From the NCBI GenBank assembly GCA_030644725.1, contig CP130629.1:2581501-2645500 (forward strand): a DNA stretch of 64,000 nt. The letters are read 5' to 3'. This DNA comes from Candidatus Electrothrix communis. Its GTDB lineage: Bacteria > Desulfobacterota > Desulfobulbia > Desulfobulbales > Desulfobulbaceae. Positions 17,267 to 24,884 of this stretch are shown here, piece by piece. Positions within the stretch are counted from its first letter, which is position 1. Every line of letters starts with the position of its first letter. A program made the position numbers and the translations under genes. The notes beneath the pieces are model-generated. The model did not search any database. It saw nothing but the letters and a program-made list of their open reading frames with translations, and was not told the origin of the DNA.

Positions 17267-18276
17267 GAAACAAAATAATCGGATTATTAACAGCGTGTTT
17301 CGTTACGATACTTATCATGTTCCTTGTTATAACGAACCTAAGCAAGCCTAGAATTTTTGTTTTACACAGCTATAGTCTTAATTTTTCGTGGGTAAAAGAT
17401 ATAAATGTCGGGATTGAAAGAGTCCTGAAGCATAAGCCCTATTCCATACGTTGGCACTATATGGATACCAAAAGAAATCCATCAGCAGAGTATAAAGAAA
17501 AAGCCGGGAAAATTGCAATAAATGCTATAACCCAGTGGAATCCAGATATTATTATAGCAGTCGATGATAATGCACAGAAGTTTGTCGCTGTTCATTTTAA
17601 AGACAAAAAACCAACAAACATCGTTTTTACAGGGGTTAACGCGTCGGTCGAGGCGTATGGCTATGACAAAGCAAAAAATGTAACCGGGATTCTTGAAAGA
17701 ATTCCTTTTGAAGAATTCAGAGAGATTTTCGTTCAAATTTTACCTAAAAAAAAGAGGCGCATTGTTCATATTTCCGATGCATCCGTTACTTCCCAATTAA
17801 TACATGACGAATTAACCAATGTTGAATGGAATCCGCTCAAGCTCGTCAAGTCCTTCCAGTGCGAGACCTTCGAAGACTGGAAGAAAGTAATTGAAAAAGC
17901 ACACGAGCTTGGTGACATACTCCTTGTCACCCATTATCACACGCTTCTAGATAAAAATGGCAAAACAGTGGCTCCAAAAGATGTCCTCGAGTGGACATCT
18001 TCAAGGTTAAAAATACCCGCCATAGGATGTTGGGGGTTTTTTGTTGAAGATGGCGGGATGATGTCAATAGCTGTTTCTCCATATGAACAGGGGGAAGAAG
18101 CGGCTAAAATGGCAGTTAAAATTATTGAAGAACATATCCCACCTGACAAAATAGATGTCAAAGTCAACAGCCTCTATGTTGTTTATGTGCGCGGGAGCAG
18201 TATTGAGGAAAGAAATATAAAACTACCTAAGATGCTAAGAGCATTCGCAAAAGCAACGAACACCTATTACGAATAA
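17263..18276 (+). CDS. ABC-type substrate-binding protein (PF04392-like)
   Basis: 337 residues from an ATG overlapping the permease stop (ATGA). An N-terminal helix (IIGLLTACFVTILIMFLVI) anchors or exports it. The rest is a two-lobed periplasmic binding fold: IFVLHSYSLNFSWVKDINVG at the front, IIIAVDDNAQKFV, IVFTGVNA, ILLVTHYHTLLDKNGKTV and PAIGCWGFFVEDGGMMSIAVSPYEQGEEAAKMA further on, which match the ABC_sub_bind group. No ABC permease or ATPase is nearby; instead it is linked to an SLC13 permease, which is unusual. Confidence 0.85.
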   Translation: MRNKIIGLLTACFVTILIMFLVITNLSKPRIFVLHSYSLNFSWVKDINVGIERVLKHKPYSIRWHYMDTKRNPSAEYKEKAGKIAINAITQWNPDIIIAVDDNAQKFVAVHFKDKKPTNIVFTGVNASVEAYGYDKAKNVTGILERIPFEEFREIFVQILPKKKRRIVHISDASVTSQLIHDELTNVEWNPLKLVKSFQCETFEDWKKVIEKAHELGDILLVTHYHTLLDKNGKTVAPKDVLEWTSSRLKIPAIGCWGFFVEDGGMMSIAVSPYEQGEEAAKMAVKIIEEHIPPDKIDVKVNSLYVVYVRGSSIEERNIKLPKMLRAFAKATNTYYE

Positions 18277-18336
18277 GGCGACACAATTATGACTAAAAAC
18301 AGCGCTGCCAGAAAATTCACCTGATTCGAACCAAAG

Positions 18337-18372
18337 CGAGCAGATGGCCACAGGTTGGCAGCTATCTGCTCG
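18337..18372. terminator. Hairpin between convergent genes
   Basis: CGAGCAGAT (18337-18345) pairs with ATCTGCTCG (18364-18372), a perfect 9-bp stem, between two convergent genes. No clear T-run, so a terminator role is only suggested by position. Confidence 0.35.
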
Positions 18373-18382
18373 ACTGATACCG

Positions 18383-18754
18383 CTACTGCCCAGCAACCCC
18401 AAAATTCCGCAACGCAGTACGAAAGGCATTGACAGGACTGAACAGCGCGTCACCGATAATGATTGCGTACCCGAACCAATGGAAAAAAGTCGGGGCTTCA
18501 TGAAGGGCGAAGACCATATAGGTCAGCAATGCTGTAGAGGCCATCACTGCAATGACCGAAGAGATGGTATCGAGCATAAACGACACCACCCCTATATCCC
18601 CTGATTTGACAAACTCTATAAGCAGGACCACCACGATCAAGCCCATAAAAGTATAGCCCGACGGGCCTGTCAAAGCGATATTGAGCCGATGGACCACCAG
18701 CAGATAGATGATAGGGGTAAAAATCCAAGGCAACCTCCCCAATGTCTGTAGCAT
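18383..18754 (-). CDS. Four-helix membrane protein, unknown
   Basis: 123 residues with about four hydrophobic helices (IFTPIIYLLVV, FMGLIVVVLLIEFV, VIAVMASTALLTYMVFAL, WFGYAIIIGDALF) joined by short loops. A GGAGAG ribosome site lies 4 bp before the ATG. No recognised family. It is 180 bp downstream of the CDF transporter on the same strand. Confidence 0.65.
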   Translation of the reverse strand: MLQTLGRLPWIFTPIIYLLVVHRLNIALTGPSGYTFMGLIVVVLLIEFVKSGDIGVVSFMLDTISSVIAVMASTALLTYMVFALHEAPTFFHWFGYAIIIGDALFSPVNAFRTALRNFGVAGQ

Positions 18755-18935
18755 GAAACTCTCCGATTGTTCAGTTAATGATCAAATAGGCTAAGGAATT
18801 CAGATTGATCTCATTGTAATTCATCTACAATATCGTGTAAACAGATTTGCCCATCAATACGCAGCCATCACGTAATACCACCAGCCAGCCGCACACTTAC
18901 TCTGCAAACAACTCATACTCTTCATCAGCCTCCCA

Positions 18936-19868
18936 TCAGCCTTCCTCAAGCTTCTTGGAAGGATGATAATGCACATAGACCTTCCTGAGCATCTCAATCC
19001 CGGCGAGCAGCTTTCTCTCAACTGTATCAGCGATCTCGTCACCGTCCCGAACAGTCAGCTCCCCGTCAATACCGATAGTCAGATTCACCACAAGATACGG
19101 TCCAAAGCGATGTGCATGAATATCTTCAATGGATTTAACCATCGCCACCTCAGCAAGCAGCTCGTATATTTTATCCGCAAGCTCCTCGCTCGGAACATTA
19201 TCCATAAGATCCGAAGAGGCCTCGCGGAGAATATCCAAGCCTGTTTTCGCCATGATCACCGCCACAACCGCTCCGGCAATAGGATCAAACCAGATTGCGC
19301 CCATCCTGCTCAAAAAGATTCCTGCGGCTGCGCCGGTCGAAGCAAAAATATCATTGCGATGGTCCTGGGCCAAGGCTTTAATCGCCAAGTTTCCTGTTTC
19401 TCGCCCAACCCTACTCGCTTGCAACATGAGCAAAATTTTAACAACGATGGTTGTCAAGGCCACATAGATGGCAAACTCCCCTATGGGATGCGATGGGACA
19501 GTGCCGGTGAACAGAGCAAAGGCAGAATTGACAGAGTCCCAGAATATAGCCGTGCCAGTGGTAATGACAAAAGCACCGACAACCAGGGCCGCAATGCTTT
19601 CCAGCTGATGGTGCCCGTAAGGATGTTCCGCATCTGCGGGCTTCCCGGCAAGTCGGACAAAGATCTTCACCGCGATAAAATAGATCACGTCAGATATTGA
19701 GTTGATACCGTCGGCAAGAAGTGCCTGACTATACCCTATAATACCGGCAACAACCTTGACCACGGCAAGGATAGCATTAAAAAGAAGACCGACATTTACT
19801 ACATTTTCGGCCTTTTGTCGTCGTTCTTCTGTGTTACTACAGCGAAGCGGGCTTAAAAGTTTAGCCAT
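18936..19868 (-). CDS. Cation diffusion facilitator family transporter
   Basis: 310 residues: about six membrane helices then a cytoplasmic ferredoxin-like domain from about residue 215 (VDNVP-like segment, HAHRFGPYLVVNLTIGID). Family marks are ALLADGINSISDVIYF in helix 2, HPYGHHQLESIAALVVG in the loop and ALAQDHRNDIFASTGAA in helix 5. The metal site of helix 2 reads N-S-x-x-D rather than the usual H-S-x-x-D, which may shift metal preference away from zinc (iron or manganese are options). Exports divalent metal by proton exchange. Confidence 0.9.
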   Translation of the reverse strand: MAKLLSPLRCSNTEERRQKAENVVNVGLLFNAILAVVKVVAGIIGYSQALLADGINSISDVIYFIAVKIFVRLAGKPADAEHPYGHHQLESIAALVVGAFVITTGTAIFWDSVNSAFALFTGTVPSHPIGEFAIYVALTTIVVKILLMLQASRVGRETGNLAIKALAQDHRNDIFASTGAAAGIFLSRMGAIWFDPIAGAVVAVIMAKTGLDILREASSDLMDNVPSEELADKIYELLAEVAMVKSIEDIHAHRFGPYLVVNLTIGIDGELTVRDGDEIADTVERKLLAGIEMLRKVYVHYHPSKKLEEG

Positions 19869-20012
19869 GAGCTTGTCCGTTCATTATGTTCTCTTAAAAG
19901 TAAACCCTGTCCCTTCGTTACAGGACGAGGAGCAAATTCGTTTGTATCGCATCACTAGGCTGTGCAAGTTAGCAGGCGATTCTGCACATGAAGGGTCGTC
20001 TACCGAGAAAGT

Positions 20013-20420
20013 TCACCCTCCTCCACAGCCCCCGCAACCTCCTCCGCCGCCGCAACCTCCACCGCCACAACCACTACCTCCTCCACAGCCTCCAGTGCTG
20101 AACCCACCTCCACCGCCTGAATTAAAGCCCACTGCAAGGATGAAATAAAGAACCGGGCCGCCGATCATCATAAACCACAGGAAACCAAAGCGTGACATAC
20201 CGTATTCCTGCCCTGCTATCATACGAGAAATTCCAGCAGAAACATAAATGATAACCGGCAAGAGCACTTTCCAGTTCTTCCATTTTGCAACAGCCAGCAG
20301 GATAAACCAAAGAAAACCATAATAGACGAGAAAAGCAGGCCCTTCCACGTCGGGCGTCATAGAAAAAGAAAGATATACCGCACCGATTTCAAAAAAAAGA
20401 AACGAACTCAATCCACCCAT
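20013..20420 (-). CDS. Four-helix membrane protein with Gly/Cys-rich C-terminal tail
   Basis: 135 residues from the ATG at 20420, chosen because GGAGG lies 8 bp upstream and the start is 1 bp after the radical SAM stop. Four hydrophobic helices fill residues 1-100 (FLFFEIGAVYLSF, LVYYGFLWFILLAVA, VLLPVIIYVSAGISRMIAG, LWFMMIGGPVLYFILAVGF). The last 35 or so residues consist almost only of glycine with five cysteines (GGCGGGSGCGGGGC, then GGGGGCGGCGGG). Such tails occur on several families next to radical SAM or other modifying enzymes. I infer that the tail is the substrate of the adjacent enzyme or a metal/heme ligand. Function unproven. Confidence 0.8.
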   Translation of the reverse strand: MGGLSSFLFFEIGAVYLSFSMTPDVEGPAFLVYYGFLWFILLAVAKWKNWKVLLPVIIYVSAGISRMIAGQEYGMSRFGFLWFMMIGGPVLYFILAVGFNSGGGGGFSTGGCGGGSGCGGGGCGGGGGCGGCGGG

Positions 20421-20421
20421 C

Positions 20422-21429
20422 CTACACACCTCCTGATTGTACATAACAGCCCGGATCCCGCGTAAACGGACTACCGTTTTTCGCCAGAGCAAGACATTTC
20501 AGCCCACCACTACAGGTCCTCTCATACTTGCATGACTCGCACCCGCGAATAACCGAAGCATCATCACGAAGGCGAACAAGAAAATCATTGGTTTTATATA
20601 TTGCCGACAAGCTGATCTCAAAAACATTCCCCACCTTGCGTTCCATCCTTCTGCACGGATAAACATCACCATCAGGCATAATGGCCAGGAGTTTCCTTCC
20701 AGCAGAGCATCTGTACGGTTTCAGCAAGGGAAAGGTAAGAAACTGCAAGCCCCTGGAAAAAGAAATCCTATTTCGCGTAACAGGATGGAGCAAATTGATG
20801 ATAACGGCAAGCCGCAGCAGCCGAATATACTTTCTGACTTCAGCAGGATCAAGCGAGAGACCCTCTTTATCACCAGGGCTTGGGATCACCCGGTCTGTCC
20901 AGAGATGATGAACATTCAGCCGGTTACAGAAAAAGGATAATCTCAAAAGATCTTTATAATTCCTCTTTGTTGCGGTAAAAGACACCGTTGTTTTGATCTT
21001 TGCTGCCATCAGCAGTTGAATGCCCTGAACAGCCTTCTCAAAACTTCCTCGCCCTCGTATTGCTTCATGCTTCCTTTTCATTCCATCCAAACTGATCTGG
21101 ACATAGGCAGGGGGATATTTTTTAAGCAAACCGATGCTTGCCGCATCAAGACAGTGCCCATTAGACAACAGGCTATAACTTTTAATATTCCGGTTGTGAT
21201 GTACCTTTTCAAGCAAGACATCAAGATGCCGAAACAAAAAAGGTTCTCCTCCGGTTATCGTGAGATGGAGACGGCCCTGTTTTGGATTTTCCGCGCTAAA
21301 GTGATCAAGTTGACAAAGAACTTCTTCGATCTGCGAAAACGAGAGTTCACTCCTGTCATCGTATGTTGTCTGGTAACAATGCAGGCAACGAAGGTTGCAC
21401 CTATTTGTAATATGCCATTGAAAGATCAT
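20422..21429 (-). CDS. Radical SAM/SPASM-domain protein
   Basis: 335 residues from the ATG at 21429, 31 bp after the helicase stop. Three cysteines of the SAM-binding [4Fe-4S] cluster sit at residues 11, 15 and 18 (ITNRCNLRCLHCYQ). The core has ITGGEPFLFRHL (the GGE motif) and VQISLDGMKRKHEAIRG. The C-terminal SPASM domain shows a cysteine in PYRCSAGRK, GDVYPCRRM, then RGCESCKYERTCSGGLKC and DPGCYV, enough for two auxiliary clusters. SPASM enzymes usually modify ribosomal peptides or proteins (PqqE, AlbA, anSME). The next gene, 1 bp on, encodes a Gly/Cys-tail protein, the likely target (inference). Confidence 0.9.
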   Translation of the reverse strand: MIFQWHITNRCNLRCLHCYQTTYDDRSELSFSQIEEVLCQLDHFSAENPKQGRLHLTITGGEPFLFRHLDVLLEKVHHNRNIKSYSLLSNGHCLDAASIGLLKKYPPAYVQISLDGMKRKHEAIRGRGSFEKAVQGIQLLMAAKIKTTVSFTATKRNYKDLLRLSFFCNRLNVHHLWTDRVIPSPGDKEGLSLDPAEVRKYIRLLRLAVIINLLHPVTRNRISFSRGLQFLTFPLLKPYRCSAGRKLLAIMPDGDVYPCRRMERKVGNVFEISLSAIYKTNDFLVRLRDDASVIRGCESCKYERTCSGGLKCLALAKNGSPFTRDPGCYVQSGGV

Positions 21430-21460
21430 AACTTCACCGGAAACAGTACCTATTAAGTCC

Positions 21461-22831
21461 CTACTGCCAGCGCTCAAACATCTCAGCCCGGGCAAGGCCG
21501 GAGCGATGCAGCACTCCGATCTTGGTATCAACATAATCAATAACCAGGGCCTTCTTTCCCTCTGCCGGACGCATGATCCGCCCGACCACCTGGAGAAGAC
21601 GGCCTTCAAAGCGGATCGGGGTTGTCAGCACCAGGGTGGAGAGACCAGGGCAGTCAAAGCCCTCGCTGATCAGCTGCAAGGTGGAAAGCAGCACCTGAAC
21701 CTCGCCCCTTTGCACCCGCTGCACGATCTCGGTTCGGGCACTCAGCGAAATACTGCCTGTGAGCATCTCCGCGACAATGCCCTCCTGCTGCAAACCGCTG
21801 AGCAGTTCTTGGCAATGGGCCACCCGGTCAGAGACCAATAAAACCGTCCCCTCCCCCCCCTGTTGAATCTTCTCGACCACATCTCTGATGATCTGATGGT
21901 TGCGCTCCCGATCCTGGGTCAGGGCCTTGATCAACTTGGGGTATTCCCCGGAATACGGGGCAAAAAAGGCGGTCTCCTGCTGGATAAGATCGGGTCGGAT
22001 AACAGCACCTGTTTCCGCCAGTACTCCCGGATCCACCGCATGGACTCGATCCCCCATATAGCTGTAGATAAGCCTGGTCATGCCGATCTCACGGCGAAAG
22101 GCAGTGGCAGATAGACCCAGCATGTAGAAGGTATCGAATCCGCTCACCACCTCGGTAAAGAGGGTGGCCGGAACCCGGTGGCATTCATCTACAATGAGAT
22201 GACCAAAGCGCGGAGCCAAGTCCGCCAAACGATTACGGGCGGTATTAACAATGGCCACGGTCACGGGCCGGGGATCATACCGCCCGCCCCCAGCCTGCCC
22301 AGCCCGTATATTGAGAAAGGTTGCGATCCGCGCCATCCATTGCTCCAGCAGCTCGCGGGAATGAACAATAATGATGGTGGGTTGCCGACGCTCGGCAATC
22401 ATTTTCAAGGCCATAACGGTCTTGCCGGAACCGGTTCCTGCCTCCAGCACCCCAAAGGCATGCCCGATCAAGGCCTGAACCGCCTCTTGCTGGTAGGGAC
22501 GGAGCTCTCCCATAAAATCATAGCTCACAGGAGCCACCTTTCTCCGTTGATCGATCAGCACCGGATCAACACCCAGTAGGCGACGACAGATGAGCACTGC
22601 TCGGTTGCCGAAACCTCGGGGAAATATAAGGTTATCCCCTTCCTGGCGATAAAAATATAATTTCGGTTTGATCTGCTTGCCCAGCCAACGGGAATAGCGC
22701 TGGGCAGCCAAATATTTGGGATTATCCACGGTCAGCTGCTCTCGGATAGCGGCCCGGAGTTCCTCCGGGGCTCCGCTGAGAACGCACTCGGATTGCACAG
22801 TTAATTGTACGGGCAACTGCGGTGCTGCCAT
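21461..22831 (-). CDS. Superfamily 2 DEAD/DEAH-type helicase (XPB/Rad25-like)
   Basis: 456 residues from the ATG at 22831 with AAGGGGG upstream. An N-terminal domain of about 100 residues is followed by RPYQQEAVQAL, Walker A VLEAGTGSGKTVMAL, motif II HLIVDECHR, LGLSATAFR, then the second RecA lobe with ILLSTLQLISEGFDCPGLSTLVL-type motif V and LLQVVGRIMRP motif VI. The layout fits XPB/Rad25-like DNA helicases and type III-like restriction helicases; no nuclease or methylase is attached. It precedes the radical SAM gene by 31 bp on the same strand, so they may share a transcript, although functions look unrelated. Confidence 0.85.
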   Translation of the reverse strand: MAAPQLPVQLTVQSECVLSGAPEELRAAIREQLTVDNPKYLAAQRYSRWLGKQIKPKLYFYRQEGDNLIFPRGFGNRAVLICRRLLGVDPVLIDQRRKVAPVSYDFMGELRPYQQEAVQALIGHAFGVLEAGTGSGKTVMALKMIAERRQPTIIIVHSRELLEQWMARIATFLNIRAGQAGGGRYDPRPVTVAIVNTARNRLADLAPRFGHLIVDECHRVPATLFTEVVSGFDTFYMLGLSATAFRREIGMTRLIYSYMGDRVHAVDPGVLAETGAVIRPDLIQQETAFFAPYSGEYPKLIKALTQDRERNHQIIRDVVEKIQQGGEGTVLLVSDRVAHCQELLSGLQQEGIVAEMLTGSISLSARTEIVQRVQRGEVQVLLSTLQLISEGFDCPGLSTLVLTTPIRFEGRLLQVVGRIMRPAEGKKALVIDYVDTKIGVLHRSGLARAEMFERWQ

Positions 22832-22938
22832 GTTTTCCCCCTTGTCCGTTTTATCGCCGGATCTACTCAATCAGCTGCTCAGTCGGAAAAAATACCGCGT
22901 CCTGTTTTCTGCCTGTTGACTTTCCCGATGCCCCATGC

Positions 22939-23307
22939 TTAAAAAAAGAGGTACGGAATACTGGTTTCTCTTGAGCACCAACCACTTGGTGTACAGCTTT
23001 TCTTCCAGTTGAGTACTTCCAGCTCAAAGGCAGCAAGCTCCCTGTTCAAAATAGCATTCTTTCCCTGCGAGGTCAATTCCTTGACAACCACACCCTCTTT
23101 TTCAAGGAATGTCACGTCACCTGTGCTTCTTTGATATTGCTTCCAAAATTGGAATATTTTTCCTTGGGAGGGCCTGGTGAGTTGCACTCTGGGAAAAACG
23201 TAGTAGGATAAGCAAAATAATAAAACAAGACTGATAAACAAATTTCCTGTTTTATCAGCCCCTATAAACAACTTCTTCTGGTTGAATACATGATTGCCCC
23301 TCGCCAT
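22939..23307 (-). CDS. Small membrane-anchored protein, unknown
   Basis: About 122 residues if it begins at the ATG at 23307 (MARGNHVFNQKK). One helix (LFISLVLLFCLSYYVF) near residue 30, then a hydrophilic domain with FLEKEGVVVKELTSQGKNAI. The start overlaps the start of the divergent gene by 18 bp, which is unusual; a later alternative start codon is possible. No family recognised. Confidence 0.42.
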   Translation of the reverse strand: MARGNHVFNQKKLFIGADKTGNLFISLVLLFCLSYYVFPRVQLTRPSQGKIFQFWKQYQRSTGDVTFLEKEGVVVKELTSQGKNAILNRELAAFELEVLNWKKSCTPSGWCSRETSIPYLFF

Positions 23308-23964
23308 CGTCAATATATTTTCCTGCTTTTCCTCTGCGCATTCTTCCTGACCACTGTCCCGGCCAAGGCCGGACAACCACCGCCAGTATCCCTGACGCTG
23401 CCTCTAGCAACCCTGCATCAGGCCCTGAGCAGCCTCCTGCCCCTCCCCATTGAACAGCAAAAAAGAAACAGCAACTTCCGGGGAACCTTTGTCGTGGACT
23501 CCATCAGCAGACTTGCGGTAAAACAAAATAATGTCATAGCCCTTCAAGGGCAGCTCAGCGGCAGGAATATGGCCGTCAAGGCCCAGGTCGCTGGCCAAAC
23601 CATCCAGATCAAACTAGGCCAGATGGTTCTGCCGGTCAGTTGCGACATCGCACTCCGTTATGATCGACAGAGAAAGACCCTTTTTCTCAGACCAACATTT
23701 TATCATCAAGCCCAGCAACAGGATCCTGCGGCAGCCGCCCTGGCCCCCATGTTGGACAGCCTGAGCAGAGAATATGCCCTGCCCCTGAATACATTGGATC
23801 CGCTCACCGGAAAAATAGGAATCACCCCGATCTTTGTTCAGCTGGATCCGGTGGATATTCGCTTAAACGGGGACTCTCTGGTGCTCCAGTTTCGCCCTCT
23901 TACCGGCAAAATCGGTCCAACCAGAACCGGAAAGAAACAAGCTGGTAGAAAAGCATTACAATAA
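23290..23964 (+). CDS. Secreted protein, unknown
   Basis: 224 residues with a clear signal peptide (IFLLFLCAFFLTTVPAKA). The mature part has repeated beta-rich segments (ISRLAVKQNNVIALQGQL, VAGQTIQIKLGQMVLPVSCDIALRYD, LVLQFRP) and a basic end. The segment order resembles DUF1439-like lipid-binding-type periplasmic proteins, but I do not assign it. Intact. Confidence 0.72.
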   Translation: MIAPRHRQYIFLLFLCAFFLTTVPAKAGQPPPVSLTLPLATLHQALSSLLPLPIEQQKRNSNFRGTFVVDSISRLAVKQNNVIALQGQLSGRNMAVKAQVAGQTIQIKLGQMVLPVSCDIALRYDRQRKTLFLRPTFYHQAQQQDPAAAALAPMLDSLSREYALPLNTLDPLTGKIGITPIFVQLDPVDIRLNGDSLVLQFRPLTGKIGPTRTGKKQAGRKALQ

Positions 23965-24073
23965 GTTTCCCTCTCCAACAAACCGGGTAACTTTATAAAC
24001 AAATCACGCTGCAAGCAACGGGAATGAGACCCGGAGCCTGGCAATAATCATACGTTAAAAAAAGGAGCAAGCT

Positions 24074-24415
24074 ATGGCTGAAGACTGTCTTTTCTGTAAG
24101 ATTATCCAAGGTGATATCCCCTCGGACAAACTCTATGAGGACGATGAAGTTCTAGTTTTTCGGGACATCGCGCCCACAGCGCCTGTGCATTTCCTTGTCA
24201 TTCCGAAAAAGCATATCAGCGGCCCTTCCGCTGTGGCTGAAGAGGATGAACAACTCATGGGCAAGCTGATACGAATCGGCAACCAGATCGCCAAACAAGA
24301 AGGCATTGAGCAATTTCGCCTTGTCTTTAATAACGGTGCCGAGGCCGGGCAGACGGTTTTTCACATCCACATGCATGTCCTGGGCGGGCGCAGCCTGAGC
24401 TGGCCTCCGGGTTGA
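24074..24415 (+). CDS. HIT-family nucleotide hydrolase (HinT-like)
   Basis: 113 residues, full length for HinT. Opens CLFCKIIQGDIPSDKLYEDD, and ends with the histidine triad VFHIHMHVLGGR. GGAGC-type ribosome site in AAAAAAGGAGCAAGCT. HinT enzymes hydrolyse purine nucleoside phosphoramidates and acyl-AMP. Lies with a small membrane protein 43 bp downstream. Confidence 0.93.
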   Translation: MAEDCLFCKIIQGDIPSDKLYEDDEVLVFRDIAPTAPVHFLVIPKKHISGPSAVAEEDEQLMGKLIRIGNQIAKQEGIEQFRLVFNNGAEAGQTVFHIHMHVLGGRSLSWPPG

Positions 24416-24458
24416 ACAACGGATTCTACAAATCCAGGGATACAAAGAGGGATTGAAA

Positions 24459-24692
24459 ATGTCAAAGCACGAAACCCTTGACAACCTGAGCGCCCTCCAG
24501 AAGATGATTCTGGTTATTTCTGTGGCAGTGGTAGGTATCGGGGCATCAGGGATGGTGGTCAGCATGCGCTATATGGCGACTGCCGGGCCTCGTTATGTTG
24601 CAGCGGCGGCCGCAGTTTTTATCGGTAGTGCAATCTTTGTCGTTGGCGGGCTTATTGCTACGGCTGTGATATCTACGGTGCATACGATATAA
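24459..24692 (+). CDS. Small two-helix membrane protein
   Basis: 77 residues from ATG 24459, with GAGGG 7 bp upstream. Two hydrophobic helices: MILVISVAVVGIGASGMVV and the Ala-rich AAAAAVFIGSAIFVVGGLIA. No recognised family. Its position after the HIT gene suggests a shared transcript. Confidence 0.65.
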   Translation: MSKHETLDNLSALQKMILVISVAVVGIGASGMVVSMRYMATAGPRYVAAAAAVFIGSAIFVVGGLIATAVISTVHTI

Positions 24693-24703
24693 AAAAAAAG
24701 GTT

Positions 24704-24880
24704 ACTCAGGGTGTTACCCTGAGCTGATTATATACAGCCCCTTCAGGGCATGGTGGTGTCGTCATTTTGCAGGGGCGCACCTGTGTGTGCGCCCGAACTG
24801 GCACCGGAGATATTTAAACAGGGGAGACACATGGGTCTCCCCCTACAGAGGGTCAACGGTTCCGCATACCCCGAATATTT
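24704..24880. repeat. Composite hairpin repeat, copy 1
   Basis: Three hairpins in a row: CTCAGGGT-GTT-ACCCTGAG (24705-24723), GGGCGCAC...GTGCGCCC (24773-24794) and GGGGAGAC...GTCTCCCC (24821-24842). The whole block is similar to 26497-26705 and 27280-27490 but the stems differ in sequence and stay paired. Confidence 0.7.
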
Positions 24881-24884
24881 ACCT

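Noticed and set aside
19756-20148. Proline-rich plus-strand frame
   Set aside because: It is the antisense of the CDF gene start and of the Gly/Cys tail; glycine codons read backwards give proline.
20422-21609. Longer radical SAM protein beginning at 21609
   Set aside because: The extra 60 residues overlap the helicase end and look unlike protein; the ATG at 21429 directly precedes the conserved CNLRCLHC region.
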